A stretch of DNA of 42,076 nucleotides from CAVDAL01 sp963606965 (lineage in GTDB: Bacteria > Actinomycetota > Coriobacteriia > Coriobacteriales > QAMH01). Of this stretch, positions 1 through 15,000 are shown piece after piece. The position numbers and the translations under genes were made by a program. The stretch is taken from the NCBI GenBank assembly GCA_963606965.1, contig CAVDAL010000106.1, positions 1-42,076 of the forward strand, read 5' to 3'. The notes beneath the pieces were generated by a model that was given only the letters and a program-made list of their open reading frames with translations, searched no databases and was not told where the DNA came from. The first letter of the stretch is position 1. Every line of letters starts with the position of its first letter.

Positions 1-3000
1 CACCAAATGCATCAGCTTTCACCTTTGATACATGATATGTATTTACAAAGTCGGCCTTAATTTCATCTGTCTTAGATGTTGTACCAGTTGCTACTAATTT
101 CTCTGTGCCATCAACTGTAGTTGTGTAAGCACTTTCTGCAGTCTGAGTGATTGTATATGTAGCACCTGCTGGCAAGCCAGACAAGTCAATGCTGTCTGTG
201 CCAGTGAGTGTAAATGTTGCCTTGCCATTCTTAAATGTCAAGCCACCAAACTCACCGCTAACAGCAGTACCATCAGAATACTTGAGCTCAATTGTGTAGC
301 TAAACTTCTTATCAGCACTTGGAGTCAAACCTTCATCTGCAACTACTGTATTTGTAACAGTCAACTTCTTAGCTGTTGTATATGTATTTGTAAATGTTGC
401 AACACCGTCAGCGTCTTCATCATCACCTGAAATTGCACTGCCGTCATCACCCTTAGTTTGAGTTAGAGTTGACCTTGCACGAAGTTTGCCTTTGCCATTG
501 TCAGTTACAACAACAACTACCTTATATGCAGCCGCAGATTTAGTCATGTTTGCATTGTCTACTGCATTGACGTCAGTTTCTGCAATTGCATAAGTATATG
601 TGCCAGTCTTTGAATATGTGATATTTCCAAAGTTGCCACTCTTAGCTGTACTTGTGAGTGTGACTACATCTTCACCTGTTGCAGGCATTGGATATGAATT
701 GTCGCCTGCAGTCAATGTGAACTTGAATTCATCTGCGTCGAACCAATCGCGACCACTAATCTTCTTATCAACCTTCAAGTAGTCAGCACCAGAAAGTGTG
801 ACAGTTGAAGCAGCATATACATTTTCAAATGTTGGAGCAGTTGCTGCGTCATCATATTTCACACTTGCATCAAGCTTGCCAGATCCATCATCTGTAACAG
901 TAATAACAACAGTTGATGACTTGCTGCTGTGCGTTACGCCATCAATAACGTCGCCCTTAAATACATCTTCAATTGTGTACTTATATTCACCAGCTGCATC
1001 AAATGTTAGTTCACTAAATGTGATAGTGCCGCTTGCCTTGCCTTCACGAGTTATAGCTGTAACAGTTTCAACTGTATCGCTGTCCGCATTCTTCAAAACA
1101 TATTTGAATTCATCATCAGATGCAAATGTGCGGCCTGTGATTGTTGTTGTACCGCTCAAACCAACTTTAACAGCATCAGCCTTATATGTATTAACGAATG
1201 TTGGCTTATCAGCACTTGCTGCCTCATCACCCTTAGCATATTTAATGCTGCTAACGTTCAAAGTGCCATCGCCATTGTCTTTTACAACAACAGTCACTTT
1301 ATATGTTGAGTTGTCATGTGTAACGCCATCAACTTTTGCGCCAGCTTGCTTGTCAGCCAAAGTGTATGTATATGTGCCAGGCAATGTATATTTAATCTTT
1401 GCGAATTCAACAGAGCCTGTTGTGCCACCAGTTGTTAATGTAGCATCCTTAGATTCAACAGTCTTGCCGTCTTTATCCGTCAATACATATGTGAATGTAT
1501 CTTCTGCATCAAAGTTTCTGCCTTCAATTGTTGTAGCAGCACCAAAGGCACTAGCTTCAACAGATTCAACGCTATATGTATTCACATAAGCAGCTGTTGC
1601 TGTTTCATCTTTAACAGTTGTGCCAGAAGCCGTGCGGCCATCTTTGCCATTTACTGTTGTTGAATATGCACTTTCCGCTGTTTGAACAATCTTATAATCA
1701 ATGCCAGCTGGTAAGCTCTTAATTACTTGGCTGTTTGTGCCAGTAATCTTTACAGTTGCTTTGCCATTTTCAAAGACAATGCCTGAATATGTGCCATCTA
1801 AGCCTGTTGAAGCACCATCAGTGAAGTTGGCAGTAATTGTATATGTGAACTCTTTGCTTGCGCTTGGTTCAAGTGAAGAATCAGATTTCTTGACTTCATT
1901 TGAAATTGTCAAATTGCCAGCTGTGTCTGCTTCATTTGTGAATGTAGAAGTATTATCCGCAACTTCCTTAGTTGCGCCCGCACCTGCATCAGTCTTTGTC
2001 TGAGTTGTAGTTACAGTTGCTTCCAGCGCGCCTTCTAAGTTATCTTCCACAACAACTTTGACTGTATATTCAGCTTGTGAATTTGTGAATGCAGCACCAT
2101 CTAAGGCAGAAATTGCCTTAGTTTCCTTAACGATATATGTATATGTTCCCTCTTCAGCATATGTGATATCACCAAATGCAGAGCTTGTCTTTGCACTTGT
2201 GAGTGTCAAAGAAGTCTTTTCAGGAAGAGGATAGCTTTCATCAACTGCAGCAATAGTCACAACAAACTTGTCATCTGCAAGCCATTGCCTATCCAACTTC
2301 TTAGCAACCTTCAAGTAATCAGCACCTGTTACTGTTGCTTCCTTAGCAGCATAAGTGTTTACAAATGTTGGCTTGTCAGTGCTGTCGTTGTACTTGATGG
2401 ATTCAACAGAAAGTGTGCCGTCGCCATTGTCAGAAACTTCAACAGTCACAGTGTATGCAGTTGCATCATGTGTAACACCATCAACAACTTGACCAGCCAC
2501 TTTATCAGCCATTGTATATGTATATGTGCCAGGCAATGTATATTTAATCTTTGCGAATTCAACAGAGCCTGTTGTGCCACCAGTTGTTAATGTAGCATCC
2601 TTAGATTCAACAGTCTTGCCGTCTTTATCCGTCAATACATATGTGAATGTATCTTCTGCATCAAAGTTTCTGCCTTCAATTGTTGTAGCAGCACCAAATG
2701 CACTAGCTTCAACGCTCTCAACATTATATGTATTTACATATGCAACAGAAATTTCACTATCTTTAGAAGTTGTACCATTAGCAACTAAGCCCGCCGTGCC
2801 ATTAACAGTTGTTGTATATACGCTTTCTTCATTATCCTGAGTAATTGTATATGTAGCACCTGCTGGCAAGCCAGACAAAGCTTTGCTTTCACCATTAGCA
2901 AGCTTGAATGTCGCTTTACCATCTGTAAATGTCAAGCCACCAAACTCACCGCTAACAGCAGTACCATCAGAATATTTCAAATCAATTGTGTAGCTAAACT

Positions 3001-6000
3001 TCTTATCAGCACTTGGAGTCAAGCCGCTAGCAGCAGCAACTGTATTAGTAACAGTCAATGTCTTTGCTGTTGTATAAGTATTAATAAATGTTGCAATATT
3101 TAAATTATACTGGTCAGCGTCTGGGTCATCATCACCAGATTTGTCTGCACCACTATCATCTTTGGTCTGTGTCATGCCAGATTTTGCAACAAGTTTGCCT
3201 TTGCCATCATCTGTAACAACAACCTTCACAGCATAAACAGCCTTTGAGGCAACCATATTTGCTTTATCAGCAGTGCTTACCTTTGACTCTGTAATTTTAT
3301 AATTATATGTGCCAACTTTTGTATATGTAATATTTCCAAAGCTGCCAGTCTTTGCAGTCTTTGAAAGAGTTACAGTATTGCCAGTGCCACTTGGCATATA
3401 AGCAGTGCTTGCATCATCAGCACTTTCAAGTGTGAATGTGAATTCATCACTGCTTAACCAGTCGCGCCCGTTTATTGTCTTTGCAACCTTCAAATAATCA
3501 GCACCAGAAAGTGTTACATCTGCAGCAGCATATGTGTTTACAAATGTTGGCTGAGTTGTTGAAGCTTTTTCGCCTGCCTTATTATATTTGACAGAATCAA
3601 GAACTAACTTGCCTTCCCCATTATCTGAAACTTCAACAGTCACAGTGTATACATTTGCATCATGTGTAACACCATCAACAACTTGACCAGCCACTTCATC
3701 AGCAATTGTATATGTATATGTACCAGGCTTTTCAAATGTCAAAGCATCAAATGTGATAGTTCCAGAATCCGCACCTGCACTTGTTGCAGCTGTAACAGTC
3801 TGAACTTCCGCGCTTTCAGAATCTTTCAAAACATACTTAAATGCATCACCTGCAGCAAATGTGCGCCCGCTAATTGTTGTATTAGCACTCAAAGTTGCAT
3901 CGACAGATTCAACTTTGTATGTATTCACAAAGTCTGCGCTAGTTTCATTATGTCTTGAAACTGTGCCGCTAGCAACCAGTGATTCAGCACCATTAGCTGT
4001 TGTTGAATATGCATTTTCTGCAGTTTGCGTAATGGTATAAGTTGCGCTTGCTGGCAAGCCTTCCAATACAACTTTCTCGCCATCCTTCAAACTAAATTTA
4101 ATCTTGCCATCAACAAATGTATATCCTGCAAATTGACCATTTACAGCAGAGCCATCTGCATATTTAAGAACCATATTATATGTAAATGCCTTGCCAGCAG
4201 ATGGATTCAAAGATTCATCAGCTTTTTGCACTGTATTAGTAACAGTCAACTTCTTAGCTGTTATATATGTATTTGTGAATGTTGCAGTACCAGCAGTCAC
4301 AGCTTCAGCGCCTTCAATTGTAGAACCGGCATCGTTGCGCAATTGCGTAGTTTTAGATGTTACGCCAAGCTTGCCATTGCCAGCATCACTAACAGTAACT
4401 TCAATCTTGTAGCTTGCTTTAGAGCCTTTCATATTTTCTTTGTCAGCAACTGTCATTTCATCTTCTTCAGAAATGTAATAAATATATGTGCCTACTTTGT
4501 CATAAGTTATATTTCCGAAGCTGCCAGTGTGGTTATTGTAATCAAGAGAAAGCTTATTGCTTTTTGGCATATATTTTTTTGCTCCATCATTAACGGCAGT
4601 CATCGTGAAGTTAAACTTGTCATAAACAAGCCATCCACGCCCACTAATTAACTTTGATACTTTCAAATTATTTGCACCAAGCAAAATTACACTTTCTGGC
4701 GTATAAACATTTTCAAATGCGGCAGTTGCAACTTCTTCAGATGAAACTGTACCGCTAAATTCAGAAGTCTTAGCTTTAAAACCTGTTGGGGCATCAGTTT
4801 CAGTAATGCTATATTTATAGCCTACAGGAATGCCTGAAATTTCAATGCTTTGACCAGCCTTCAACTTAAATGTTGAACCTGCGGCAAGTGTTTCAAGGTC
4901 AGTGTCACCAGAAACTGCATATTTTTGAGTTGAAGCAATTGCAGTGCCAGATGCATCCGTGACATTAAACTTAAATGTAAATTGTCCATCAGGAGCAGCA
5001 ACACCGGACGGACTAGTCACACTCTTTGAAACTTTAATAGCACCAGACTTTACGCTATTCACAGCTGTTGTTGTTCTTGATGGAAGAATATCGCCAACCT
5101 GCACAGATGCATAATTTTTGATTGTTGTATCGACAGCAGATTCCAAAACGCGCGCTTTTACAGTAGCAAAGCCTTCAGCAAGTCCATCAACACTATTAAT
5201 GTTCCATGTAACTTTTCCTGTAGTGCTATTGTAAGTGGCGCCATCGCTTGCTTCAATAAATTCAAGAGTTTTTGGCAAATTATCAACAATCAAAATGTCA
5301 GAAGTTGCACTGAGATAATTTCTATATTCAATCTTATATTCAACAATGTCGCCAACTTTAAAATCTGTATTCTGGCCAACAGTAGCCACAGTGCGCAATA
5401 CGCGATTACTTACAGTATTCGATTCATATGTTGAACCACCAGATACAGCAATCTTTGCTTTATTTGTTATATAAATTGGGTCATTGCTATATTCATCTTT
5501 AACTTTAAATGTTACAGAAACTGTGCCATGTGAAGATGCAGCGCAGTCTTTCAAGGTCCAAGTAATTTTGCCATTGCTATCGATTGTGCCGCCATTAGTT
5601 GCAGAAACAAATTCAACGCCGCTTGGCAAAGTGTCTGTAATGGTTACATCTGCAACAGATGCAACACCGCCAGAAGCAGAATTGTTAACCCAGTTAATGT
5701 TATATGAATATGTGCCTGTTGGTGAAATTTCATAACTGTCTAAGTCAAAGTCTAAGTCAGCTCTAGAAACTGTCTTGATCTTTTCATAGACATTATCAAA
5801 ATCAACTTCACCATTTTCATCGCCTGTATCTTCATATTCAACTTTAACATCCAATTCGCCGTTGCCATTATCTTTAATTATTAAATGAGCATATTGAACA
5901 GCATCTGTTGAATCAACCAAGCGCACACCTGCTGGCATATGTGCCATGTTTTGTTCGATTGAAAATGTCAAAGTATATGTTGCTGAGCCATCAGAATTCA

Positions 6001-9000
6001 TGATTTTTTGAGCATAGCCTTGGCTAACAGCTTCAAGCAAGTCAATATCTTGATATTCCAGTTTGCCGCAGCCTAAGTCAATCTTAACAGAATCTTTTTG
6101 TGCAAAATGAGACTCTGCACCATCTTCAGCGGCTGGCGCATATGCTTTATCAAGCAGCAAACCACCTGCCTGTTGGCCAATCTTTAATAAACTCAAAGTG
6201 TAAAGCAATTCGTCATCTTTTAAGTCGCGGCCAGTCAAAGTTGCATATGCATTTATTTCATCAGCTGCCCAAGTCGCGCTTGCAGTATATGTATTTTCAA
6301 AGCTAATTGTTATTTGTTTACCACCATCTTCGCTTGAATATTTTGTCTTAGCTTGCTTGCCAGTTGTTGTTCCATCACTATTAAATTCTTGAATTGTTGC
6401 ATCAAGATAAATTTGGTAATTAGTATCAAGCTTTGGCATAACAGTCAATATCCAATAATCAGTATCATATGTAATTGCTGTTCTCGTAGTATCAGCAACT
6501 TCTTCAATCTTGAATGTGAATGTTTTGCCAATATCATTTTTGTTTTCATCATCAGGCTCATAGCTAAAGCTCAAAGCATCCAAAAAGCCTGTATATGAAT
6601 AACCGTCTGATGAAGAGGCAACATTTTGTGTAGTTACTGAGCCGTCACTGCCCTTATAAAGCAAGTTAATTTTTGCTTTACTTGCATCATCTTGGCCAGT
6701 TGCTTTATATGTAAATTCATTAGCGCGGATAGTCCTGCCCTTCAGTGACTTTTTAACGACTAAACCGCCAGACTTACCGAATGTTGTTGAAGTTTCCCAT
6801 ATATTGGAAAATCTATCGCCGCCTTCTGTAGTAGTGCCAGAATTTGTAGCAACTAAATTACCGCCTGCATCATAAACAGTAATTGTTGAAGTATAAACAT
6901 GTTTGTCATATGCCCAAGTTGTTTCATTAGCATTTTGGTTTTCTGGTTCAACTTCTGTAATATTAAATTTGTAATCTCCAACAGCATTAAATGTTAATTT
7001 TTCAAAGCTAACAACTTGGGAATTACCATTTTTAATTTCACCAGATGTGGAAGCTTTCAGCGGGTTAGAGTCTGAAATTGTAACAACATTACCGTTTTCA
7101 TCTGTAATCATTCCATCTGCAATAAGCTGCTTTGTAGCATTATCTGCAGGAACCATCTGGAAGTTGAATACATCAGTTGTGTCTTTACCAACAACAACCT
7201 TCTTTATTTCTTGTGTAAATTCAGCAGGAGGCCAAGCTTTATATGTATTCAAGAATTCTACATATGCCTTGCCTGCTGTGCCATATGAATTTGTGGAACA
7301 TGTGTCTGTGGATTTAACTTCGCTTTCAGTTCCGTCCGCGTTAACAGTGACCATTTCTGTCTTTACAGACATTGTGCCGTCGCCATTATCTGTGACATAC
7401 ATCTTTGTACGCCACTTTGTTCCATCAAATGTATAGCCGTCCACACCAACAGTTTCTTTAACAATATTGATGTCATATGCGAATACTTTGCCAGCATCGT
7501 CTTGGTTGAATGAACCAAAGTTAAAATCTTCCAAATGGAAGACGTGCGCATTTTTCTTAGCTGCATCTACGCCTTCAGTTGGGAGCATTGCAGTTGTTGA
7601 AATTGTCTTGCCTGTTGGAGCAGATGTTAAATGTTCACCTGCTTCTTGTGCTGTAACAGTGTCGGTGTCGACGCCCTTCAAAACAATTGAAAATGCCTTT
7701 TTCCTGTCTGTATGCGCACTGCCTTCTGTATAAGCTAGAGCTGTATGAATTTCAACCTTGCTGCGAGTGCCATAGTCAACTGTTGCTGTATATGTATTGT
7801 CAAATTCTATTTCTTTTGCAGAATCATCATATACTTTTTCTGCAACAAGCTTGCCGATTCCATTATCTGTGACTACTACAGTAACTGTATGAGTTTCACC
7901 ATCATGCTTAACGCCATTAATCTTTTGGCCAGCCTTGGTATCTTTAAGTGTATATGTATAAGTACCAGGCTTGTCAAAAGTCAATTCATATGAAACTGTA
8001 GACAAATTTTCATTAGCAGATAATGTAATTACTTTGCTTGTTGTATCAGCTGCATCATCTGCATTCTGCAATTCATATTCAAAGACCTTATTTGTAACAT
8101 CGTCTGTATTAAAAGCGCGACCAGAAAGATTCGAAGCAGCTGTGATCAAAACAACATCTGTCGCTTTTGCGGAATAAGTATTTATAAAGTCAGCTTCATT
8201 TTTCTTATCTTTTGAAATCGTACCTGAAACAGTCAAAGAATCATTGCCATTAGCTGTTGTTGAATATGCGCTTTCTGCTGTTTGAGTTACAGTGCATTTC
8301 GCATTATTCGGCAAGTTTTCAATCGACTTGCTTTCGCCATCTTTAAGTTTAATTGTAGCTTCACCATTAACAAATGATACGCCACTAAATTCACCAGAAA
8401 CTTTATTACCATTTGCATATGTCAAAGTTATTTTATATGTGAATTCTTTGCTTTTATCTGGGTTCAAAGAACTATCTGCTTTAACAGTATTTGTGATAAC
8501 AAGCGGTGCCGATGCTGTATATTCATTTGTAAATGTTGCTGTTCCGGCATCCACTGCCTTGGCATCTGCAACTTCATTGCCATCATCGTCTAGCAACTGT
8601 TTTGTGGTTGAAGTTGCAAGCAATTTGCCGTCGCCGCCGTCAACAACACTAACATCAACTTGATATTTTGCTTTTGACATAGTCATATTTATATTATCAT
8701 CAGTCGAAATATCAGTTTCTGTTATATAATACCTATATGCACCAATTTCTTTATAAACAATGCTGGCAAAATTCGAAACGCCACTGCTTGTGTTTCCAAT
8801 TGTTGCAACATTGCCTGTTCCAGAAGGCATATATTTAGCAGATTCTGCGTCAGCCGCTGTTAAAGTGAATGTGAACTTATCATTGCTTTGCCAATTGCGC
8901 CCGGCCAAAGTCTTTGAAACTTTAAGATATTTAGCGCCATTCAACTGTGTCGTAGCAGGCTGGAAAGTGTTTGTAATTACGGCTTCTGAAGTCGCACCGG

Positions 9001-12000
9001 CTGCAATTGTTCCAGAAGTTGTTACATTAACAGCTGTAAAACCTTCAGGTGCATTTGTTTCAGTTACTGTATATTGATATCCTTCAGGAATATTTAAAGC
9101 TGTAGCATACCAACCAGCTTTTAAGTTAAATGTAACTCCATCAAAAACATAACCATAAATATATCCGCCAGCTTCGAACTGTTCATCGCTTGCAACAGCA
9201 TTGCCTTTTGTATCATATACATTAACTTTGAATGAGAACTGAGCATCAGGAGCTTCAACGCCTGTATCATTTACAAGCTTTTTAATAATCTTTAAGTTGC
9301 CAGTCTGAATATAATTTGTTGTTGAAGTCGTGCGTGTGGAAGCATTAGCTCCAACTTTAACATATGCATAATTCGAGAAAGATTTAACAAGTTCGCCATT
9401 TACATCTTGTGCATATACAACTTTAGCTTTCAATGTGACTGTGCCGCTGTCGCCAGCAGGTGCATTTTTAATAGACCATGTTACTCTGCCATTGCTATTG
9501 ACGCCGCTATTGCTTGCTTCAACAAATTCAAGGCCAGCAGGCAATGTATCAGTAATAGTGATGTCTTGTGTTTCAGCTGTATCATTTGCATATTCAATTG
9601 TATATGTTATTACATCACCCATTAAAACTTTTGTGTTATAACCGGCGCCTGAATTTTTGCGCAAAATGCGGTTTGTGACAGTATTTGAATCATAAGTGCT
9701 GCCGCCTGTGACAGCAATTTGCGCGGCATTAGACACAGTCAATTTATTAACTGTGGAAATGTCGCTGTCAACATCTTTCACTTTCACAGTCGCAGAAACT
9801 GTGCCATATGAAGATGCAGCGCAATCTTGCAAAGTCCATGTGATTTTGCCATTTTCATCAATTGTGCCGCCATTAGTTGCGGAAACAAATTCAACGCCGC
9901 TTGGCAAAGTGTCTGTAATTGTTACATCTGAAGCTATAGCAGTTTTAACTTCTTTGCCGCTAACAGTTTCAGATTTAGTAGCATTATTAACCCAGTTGAT
10001 ATTATATGTATATGTGCCATTAGGTGAAATTGTGCGACCGTCTAAATCTGTTGTTGAACCAGATGCTGTGATTGTCTTTACTTTTTCATAAACATCATCA
10101 AAATGAATTGAACCTTTACTGTCACCAGTTGTATATTCAACTTTTGCATCCAAATGACCTTTACCATCGTCAGTAACAGTCAACCTAGCAATCTTTGTTG
10201 CGTCGCCCGCATTCACAAGACGCACGCCAGCTGGCATGTGTGCAGCATCCTGCGTCATTGTAAATGTCATATTATATGTTGCAGAACCGTCGTCATGCAT
10301 AGTTTTGCTTGCATATCCACGGGCAACAGCTTCAGCCAAATCAAGTGAGCTGTCAGTGATTCCTTTACCAATATTAAGCTGCATTGTATTGATTGTAATT
10401 GCAGCAGCTTCGCCATCTGCCGCAGCAGCATTTGTGCCAGTATTAATTTGTGTACCCTGTGTTGAATCTGCAGTCTTTAAAACTTTAACAATATATGAAA
10501 GTTCCCCTGCTTTCAGGTCGCGACCTGTCAAAGTAACATTAGCATTTAATGCAGCTTCGCCTTCTGCTGGCCATTCGCCAGATGCTAAATATGTATTATT
10601 GAATTCTGTTTTAATTTGAAAATCTTCTGTTTTTGATGAATAACTTGTTGCTTCTTGAGCTTTATATTTTTCTGCTTCAGTTGCAGCTGTACTTGTGCTG
10701 TCATATACATATTCTTGCAAGGTAGCATCAAGATAAATTTCACCATTATTAACCGCTGGTGTAATTGTCAACATATAATAATTCTTATCATATGTTATAT
10801 AGCTAGTCTTAGCTGAATCTATAACTTCTTCAATCTTGAACTTAAATGTTTTGCCAACGTCGGTTGTGGAATCATCACCAGTATTGCTAAAACTCAAACC
10901 ATCCAAGAACTGCGTAATAGATTTGTTATCAGAATTCAAGCCTTCATTTGTAATTGTAACAGAGCCCTCTTCTGCTCCTTGGAGTTTATTAATCTTGGCT
11001 ATACTGTCAGCGTCTTGGCCTGTTGCTTTGAATGTAAATTCATTTTGACGCAAAGTTCTGCCAGTAAGATTCTTTATAACATAAAGGCCGCCCTCTTCAG
11101 CGAGTGTAGTGGAGCTGCTAAATGTATTTGCAAATCTGTTAGAGCCGGAACGTGAAATTGAAGCTGAGAGCTGTCCGCCTGAATCAGTTACAGTAATTGT
11201 TAATTTATATGTGTGTTGGTCATAATTCCAAGTGCCATTGCTAGACTTGGATTGAGTATCTTCAGTATTATTTGCAATTTTTTCTGAAACATCAAATGTA
11301 TAAGTTCCGACCTTGTTAAATTTCAGTTTGTCAAAATTAACAGTTTGCGAATATCCGTCCGCAATATCACCAGATGTAGAAGCTGTTAATGACCCACTAT
11401 CAGGGAAAGCCGATTCTTTTTCTTTTCCGTCTTCTGTAGTTATAACTGTAAGCATGCCATCATTGATAAGTTGCTTTGTAGCATCATCTGCGGCACTCAT
11501 GTTAAATGAGAACACATCGCCATCTGCTTCTTTAGCATCTTTACCAGCAACAACCTTTACAACTTGTGGAGTGTAATATGCTGGCGGATATGCCTTATAT
11601 GTATTATAGAAAGGTGCGTAAACTGCACCAGTGCCATCTTTATTTGTTGAACAGTCGTCTGTATAGACAACTTCACCTTCAACTCCGTCAACAACTTTAA
11701 GCATATCTGTGTGTACTGAAAGTGTGCCGTCACCATTGTCTGTAACTGTCATCTTGACGCGCCAGACAGTGCTGTCGAATGTATATCCTTCATTTTCAGT
11801 ATCAACAGGAATAATTTCGCTTATGTCAAAAGCAAAAGTCTTGCCTGCATCGTCTTGGTCAAACGCACCAAATTTAAAGTCGTTCAAGTTGAATATATAT
11901 GCATTATCCCAAGCTTCACTAGCTTTTGAAGGAAGCAGCGCAGCTGTTGTAATTGTTTTGCCACTAGTCGATGTTGTTAAATGCTGTCCAGCTTCTTCAG

Positions 12001-15000
12001 CTGTAACAGTATCTGTTGCAACTGGCATATAAGTAAGCGCGAATGCACGAGTGCGGTTTGTATATGCGCTGTCATTTTCATAAGCTAAGGCTACGCGAGT
12101 TTGAACTTTTGAACGTGCGCCATAATCAATGCTTGCTTTATATGTATTCGTGAAGCTTACTGTTGGTTTGTTGCTTGTTTTTGAAGAATCAATTGTCTGG
12201 ATTGGAGTCAAGCCAGAAATTGCATCATCTGTCAAAGCGTTGCCGCTTGCAAGAAGCGCTGTTACATCGCTACCCTTGTAAATGCGTGTGACAGTATAAA
12301 GATTTGCTGGTGAGCCATCCATTGTTTTGACTTCAACAAGGACTAAAGCATCACCTGTATTTGTTGTGTCGAATTCATAGCCGCCAGCTGCTGGGCTTGT
12401 TTCACGCACGACATATGCCTGCGTCTTACCAATCATGCTTTCATCAAGTTCAGATGCAATGACGCTTGCGCCTTTGCCATCTGTAATTGATGTTTCTTCC
12501 CCATTTTTGCCATTAGGAATGGTCAAACTTTCTGGAGCAGAAATGATTGGATCTTCCCCATTGAAAGTCAAGCCTTTAACTTCAAAGCTAAATTTGTCGC
12601 TTTCAAGAGCACGACCTGTCAAAGTGTTTGTAATCTTTATGCCATTGAAGTTGCCGCTTGCAGCATAGCTATTTGTGAAGTCCAAGTTGTTATATTCAAC
12701 TTCAACAGCTAATTGGCTATTGCCATTTTCTGCTGCTTTATGTGTGTCTGTAACTTTATAAACAACTGTGCCTTTATGAGTGTCATATGTAATGCCAGTA
12801 ATTGAAGTATCAGCAGCATATTGTTCTGAAACTGTGAATGTATAAGTGCCAGGCTTTGTGAATGTCATTACTTCTGAATTCACCGGAGCTGCTGTAAAGG
12901 TGGCAGTCTTTCCTGTGTCTGGAGCGGATGCATATGCTGAGCGTGCAACATTTGTAACAGTACCAGCTGTGATTGCTGCAGATGTTGTTGTATCTGGCGT
13001 GATATTGAATTGGAATTTTTCACCACTATTCCAGCTGCGGCCAGTCACAGTTTTTGTACCTTTGATTACTTGCCCAACTGTTGTTGAAACAGGTTCAACA
13101 TTATATTCATTAACAAATTGCGGACGGTCGTCAAGCTGGTTGCCTTCCGCATCATAATAATGGCGAGTTGCATTAATGCCAGCGCCAACAGGCTCAATGC
13201 GCACAACCATATAATAGACAGAATCGTCATATGTCATGCCAGCTTCGCCGCTATTAACTTCTGTCAACTTGTATACATATGCATTTCCAGAATCTCTTTG
13301 TGCAGAATATGTAATAGCTGGAAATACTACAGCGCCATTGGTAGAGTTTTTAGCTTCAACATTTGTGCCAGTTTCATCTTTAGGCATTGTTGGCTTTGTT
13401 GTTGTGTCCACATTAGCCAGCTTGAAGTCTGCATCATATGAACTTAAAACGCCATAGCCTTCCATATTGAATGTAAACTGGTCAGCTGCAAGAGATGCAC
13501 CTGTTGAATTGTTCGTGAATTTCTTTGTTACTTCCGGTGTGACATTTGCAGATGTTTCATTATAAGTATTTGTGAATGTGGCAACATAAATGCCATCTAT
13601 TTTTGCTACGTCTCGGTTTCCAGCTGATGTGCCATCGTCATTCAAGCGTTTTGTGAATGTGTAATCTTTAGCTTTTAAAGCACCTGTGCCATCATCATAA
13701 ATCGTAATGGACGATTCATATTCTGCAGCAGAATATGTCATGCCATCTGCGCGGTTATCTGGAATTTCTTCATAATATGAATATGTATATGTTCCTGGAA
13801 TGTCATATGTGACTTTGCCGAAAGTATTTGCTTGGTCTTTATTATCTTTGTTAACTTTGATTCTATGGACTTTCTCGCCGCCTTCTTCAGTTGTTGCAGC
13901 ATCGCCCATTGGAGTTGAAGATGATGCTTTAACACAAAGAGTGAATTCATCATCGTCTTTCCAGTCGCGGCCTTCCAAAACTTTTTGTACACCATATAGT
14001 CCTGCGTCGACAGTGAAAGATTCAGGCTTATAAGTATTTGTGAAACGCAACCTGTTTTGTACAGCTATTGTGCCAGTCGAAGCTGTAATTGTTGTTGAAA
14101 TTGCATTACCAGTGCCGGCAACTTCTTGGCCAGCAGCTGTGCGGCTTGTTAGTTCAAAGCCTTTGACGTTGCGAGTTTCATCTTCTGTTAATTCTTGAAC
14201 GGCTACATTGTCGCCAGCGGAAAGGCCATAGACATAAATGAATTCGCCACCTTTTATTGTTTGGATGTAGCCATTTGTCACGCGGAATGGGTCACCAACC
14301 GCTGTCATTGTTGATTCATTATAGACCTGTGCATAATAGCCATTTGTTGCTGTGGTTGGAACAGTGAACTTGAAAGAAAAGCCTTCAACCTCTGTCCCGT
14401 CTGCAAGATAATATTTTGTTGGCACGGTCAGGCCATTTGCAGCATTAACAGTTTTTGCAACCATCAAGCCTGGAATGGTATTAACTGTGATGACATTGGA
14501 ACTTATGGACTGGCCATTGTCGTTGTATGCACGCACGCGGTAGTAATAGACATTGTTGCCAATGTTTGGAACAGAAACGCTTGTGCTTGTTGTGTCGCCA
14601 ACATCCTTATTATTGTAAGTAGAGATAATGTTTGAGAAATTAGGATCTGTAGAAACATCAATTACATAACCTGTTGCATTGCTTACAGAATTCCAGTTTG
14701 CTGTAAATGATGCAGAACCAATATTTGTTGCTGCTGTTGCTACAGGAACTTCAGGAGCATCTTGGCTAACAACACCTGTTACGCCAAAAATTGTACTGTA
14801 AAGACCAGTTGCAGATGTGCTTCCATCTTTGCCCTTCATGTTGAATGTAATATTTTCAAGAAGTTTTGAACTATTTACATTAATTGCAGCAGAAAACAAA
14901 ATTGGGCCACCAGTTGTTGAGCCATCAACTTTGCCTGTTGAAATTACTTTGCGTTTGTAATCTGGAATTTGTTCAACACCATCAACTTCTGTATCATCAA

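Noticed and set aside
798..1589. Long plus-strand ORFs across 600-15600 (the largest 263 codons at 798-1589)
   Set aside because: They lie antisense to the giant adhesin, have low-complexity Ser/Val/Thr composition that follows from the repeat codons, and lack ribosome binding sites. The minus-strand frame explains the region completely.
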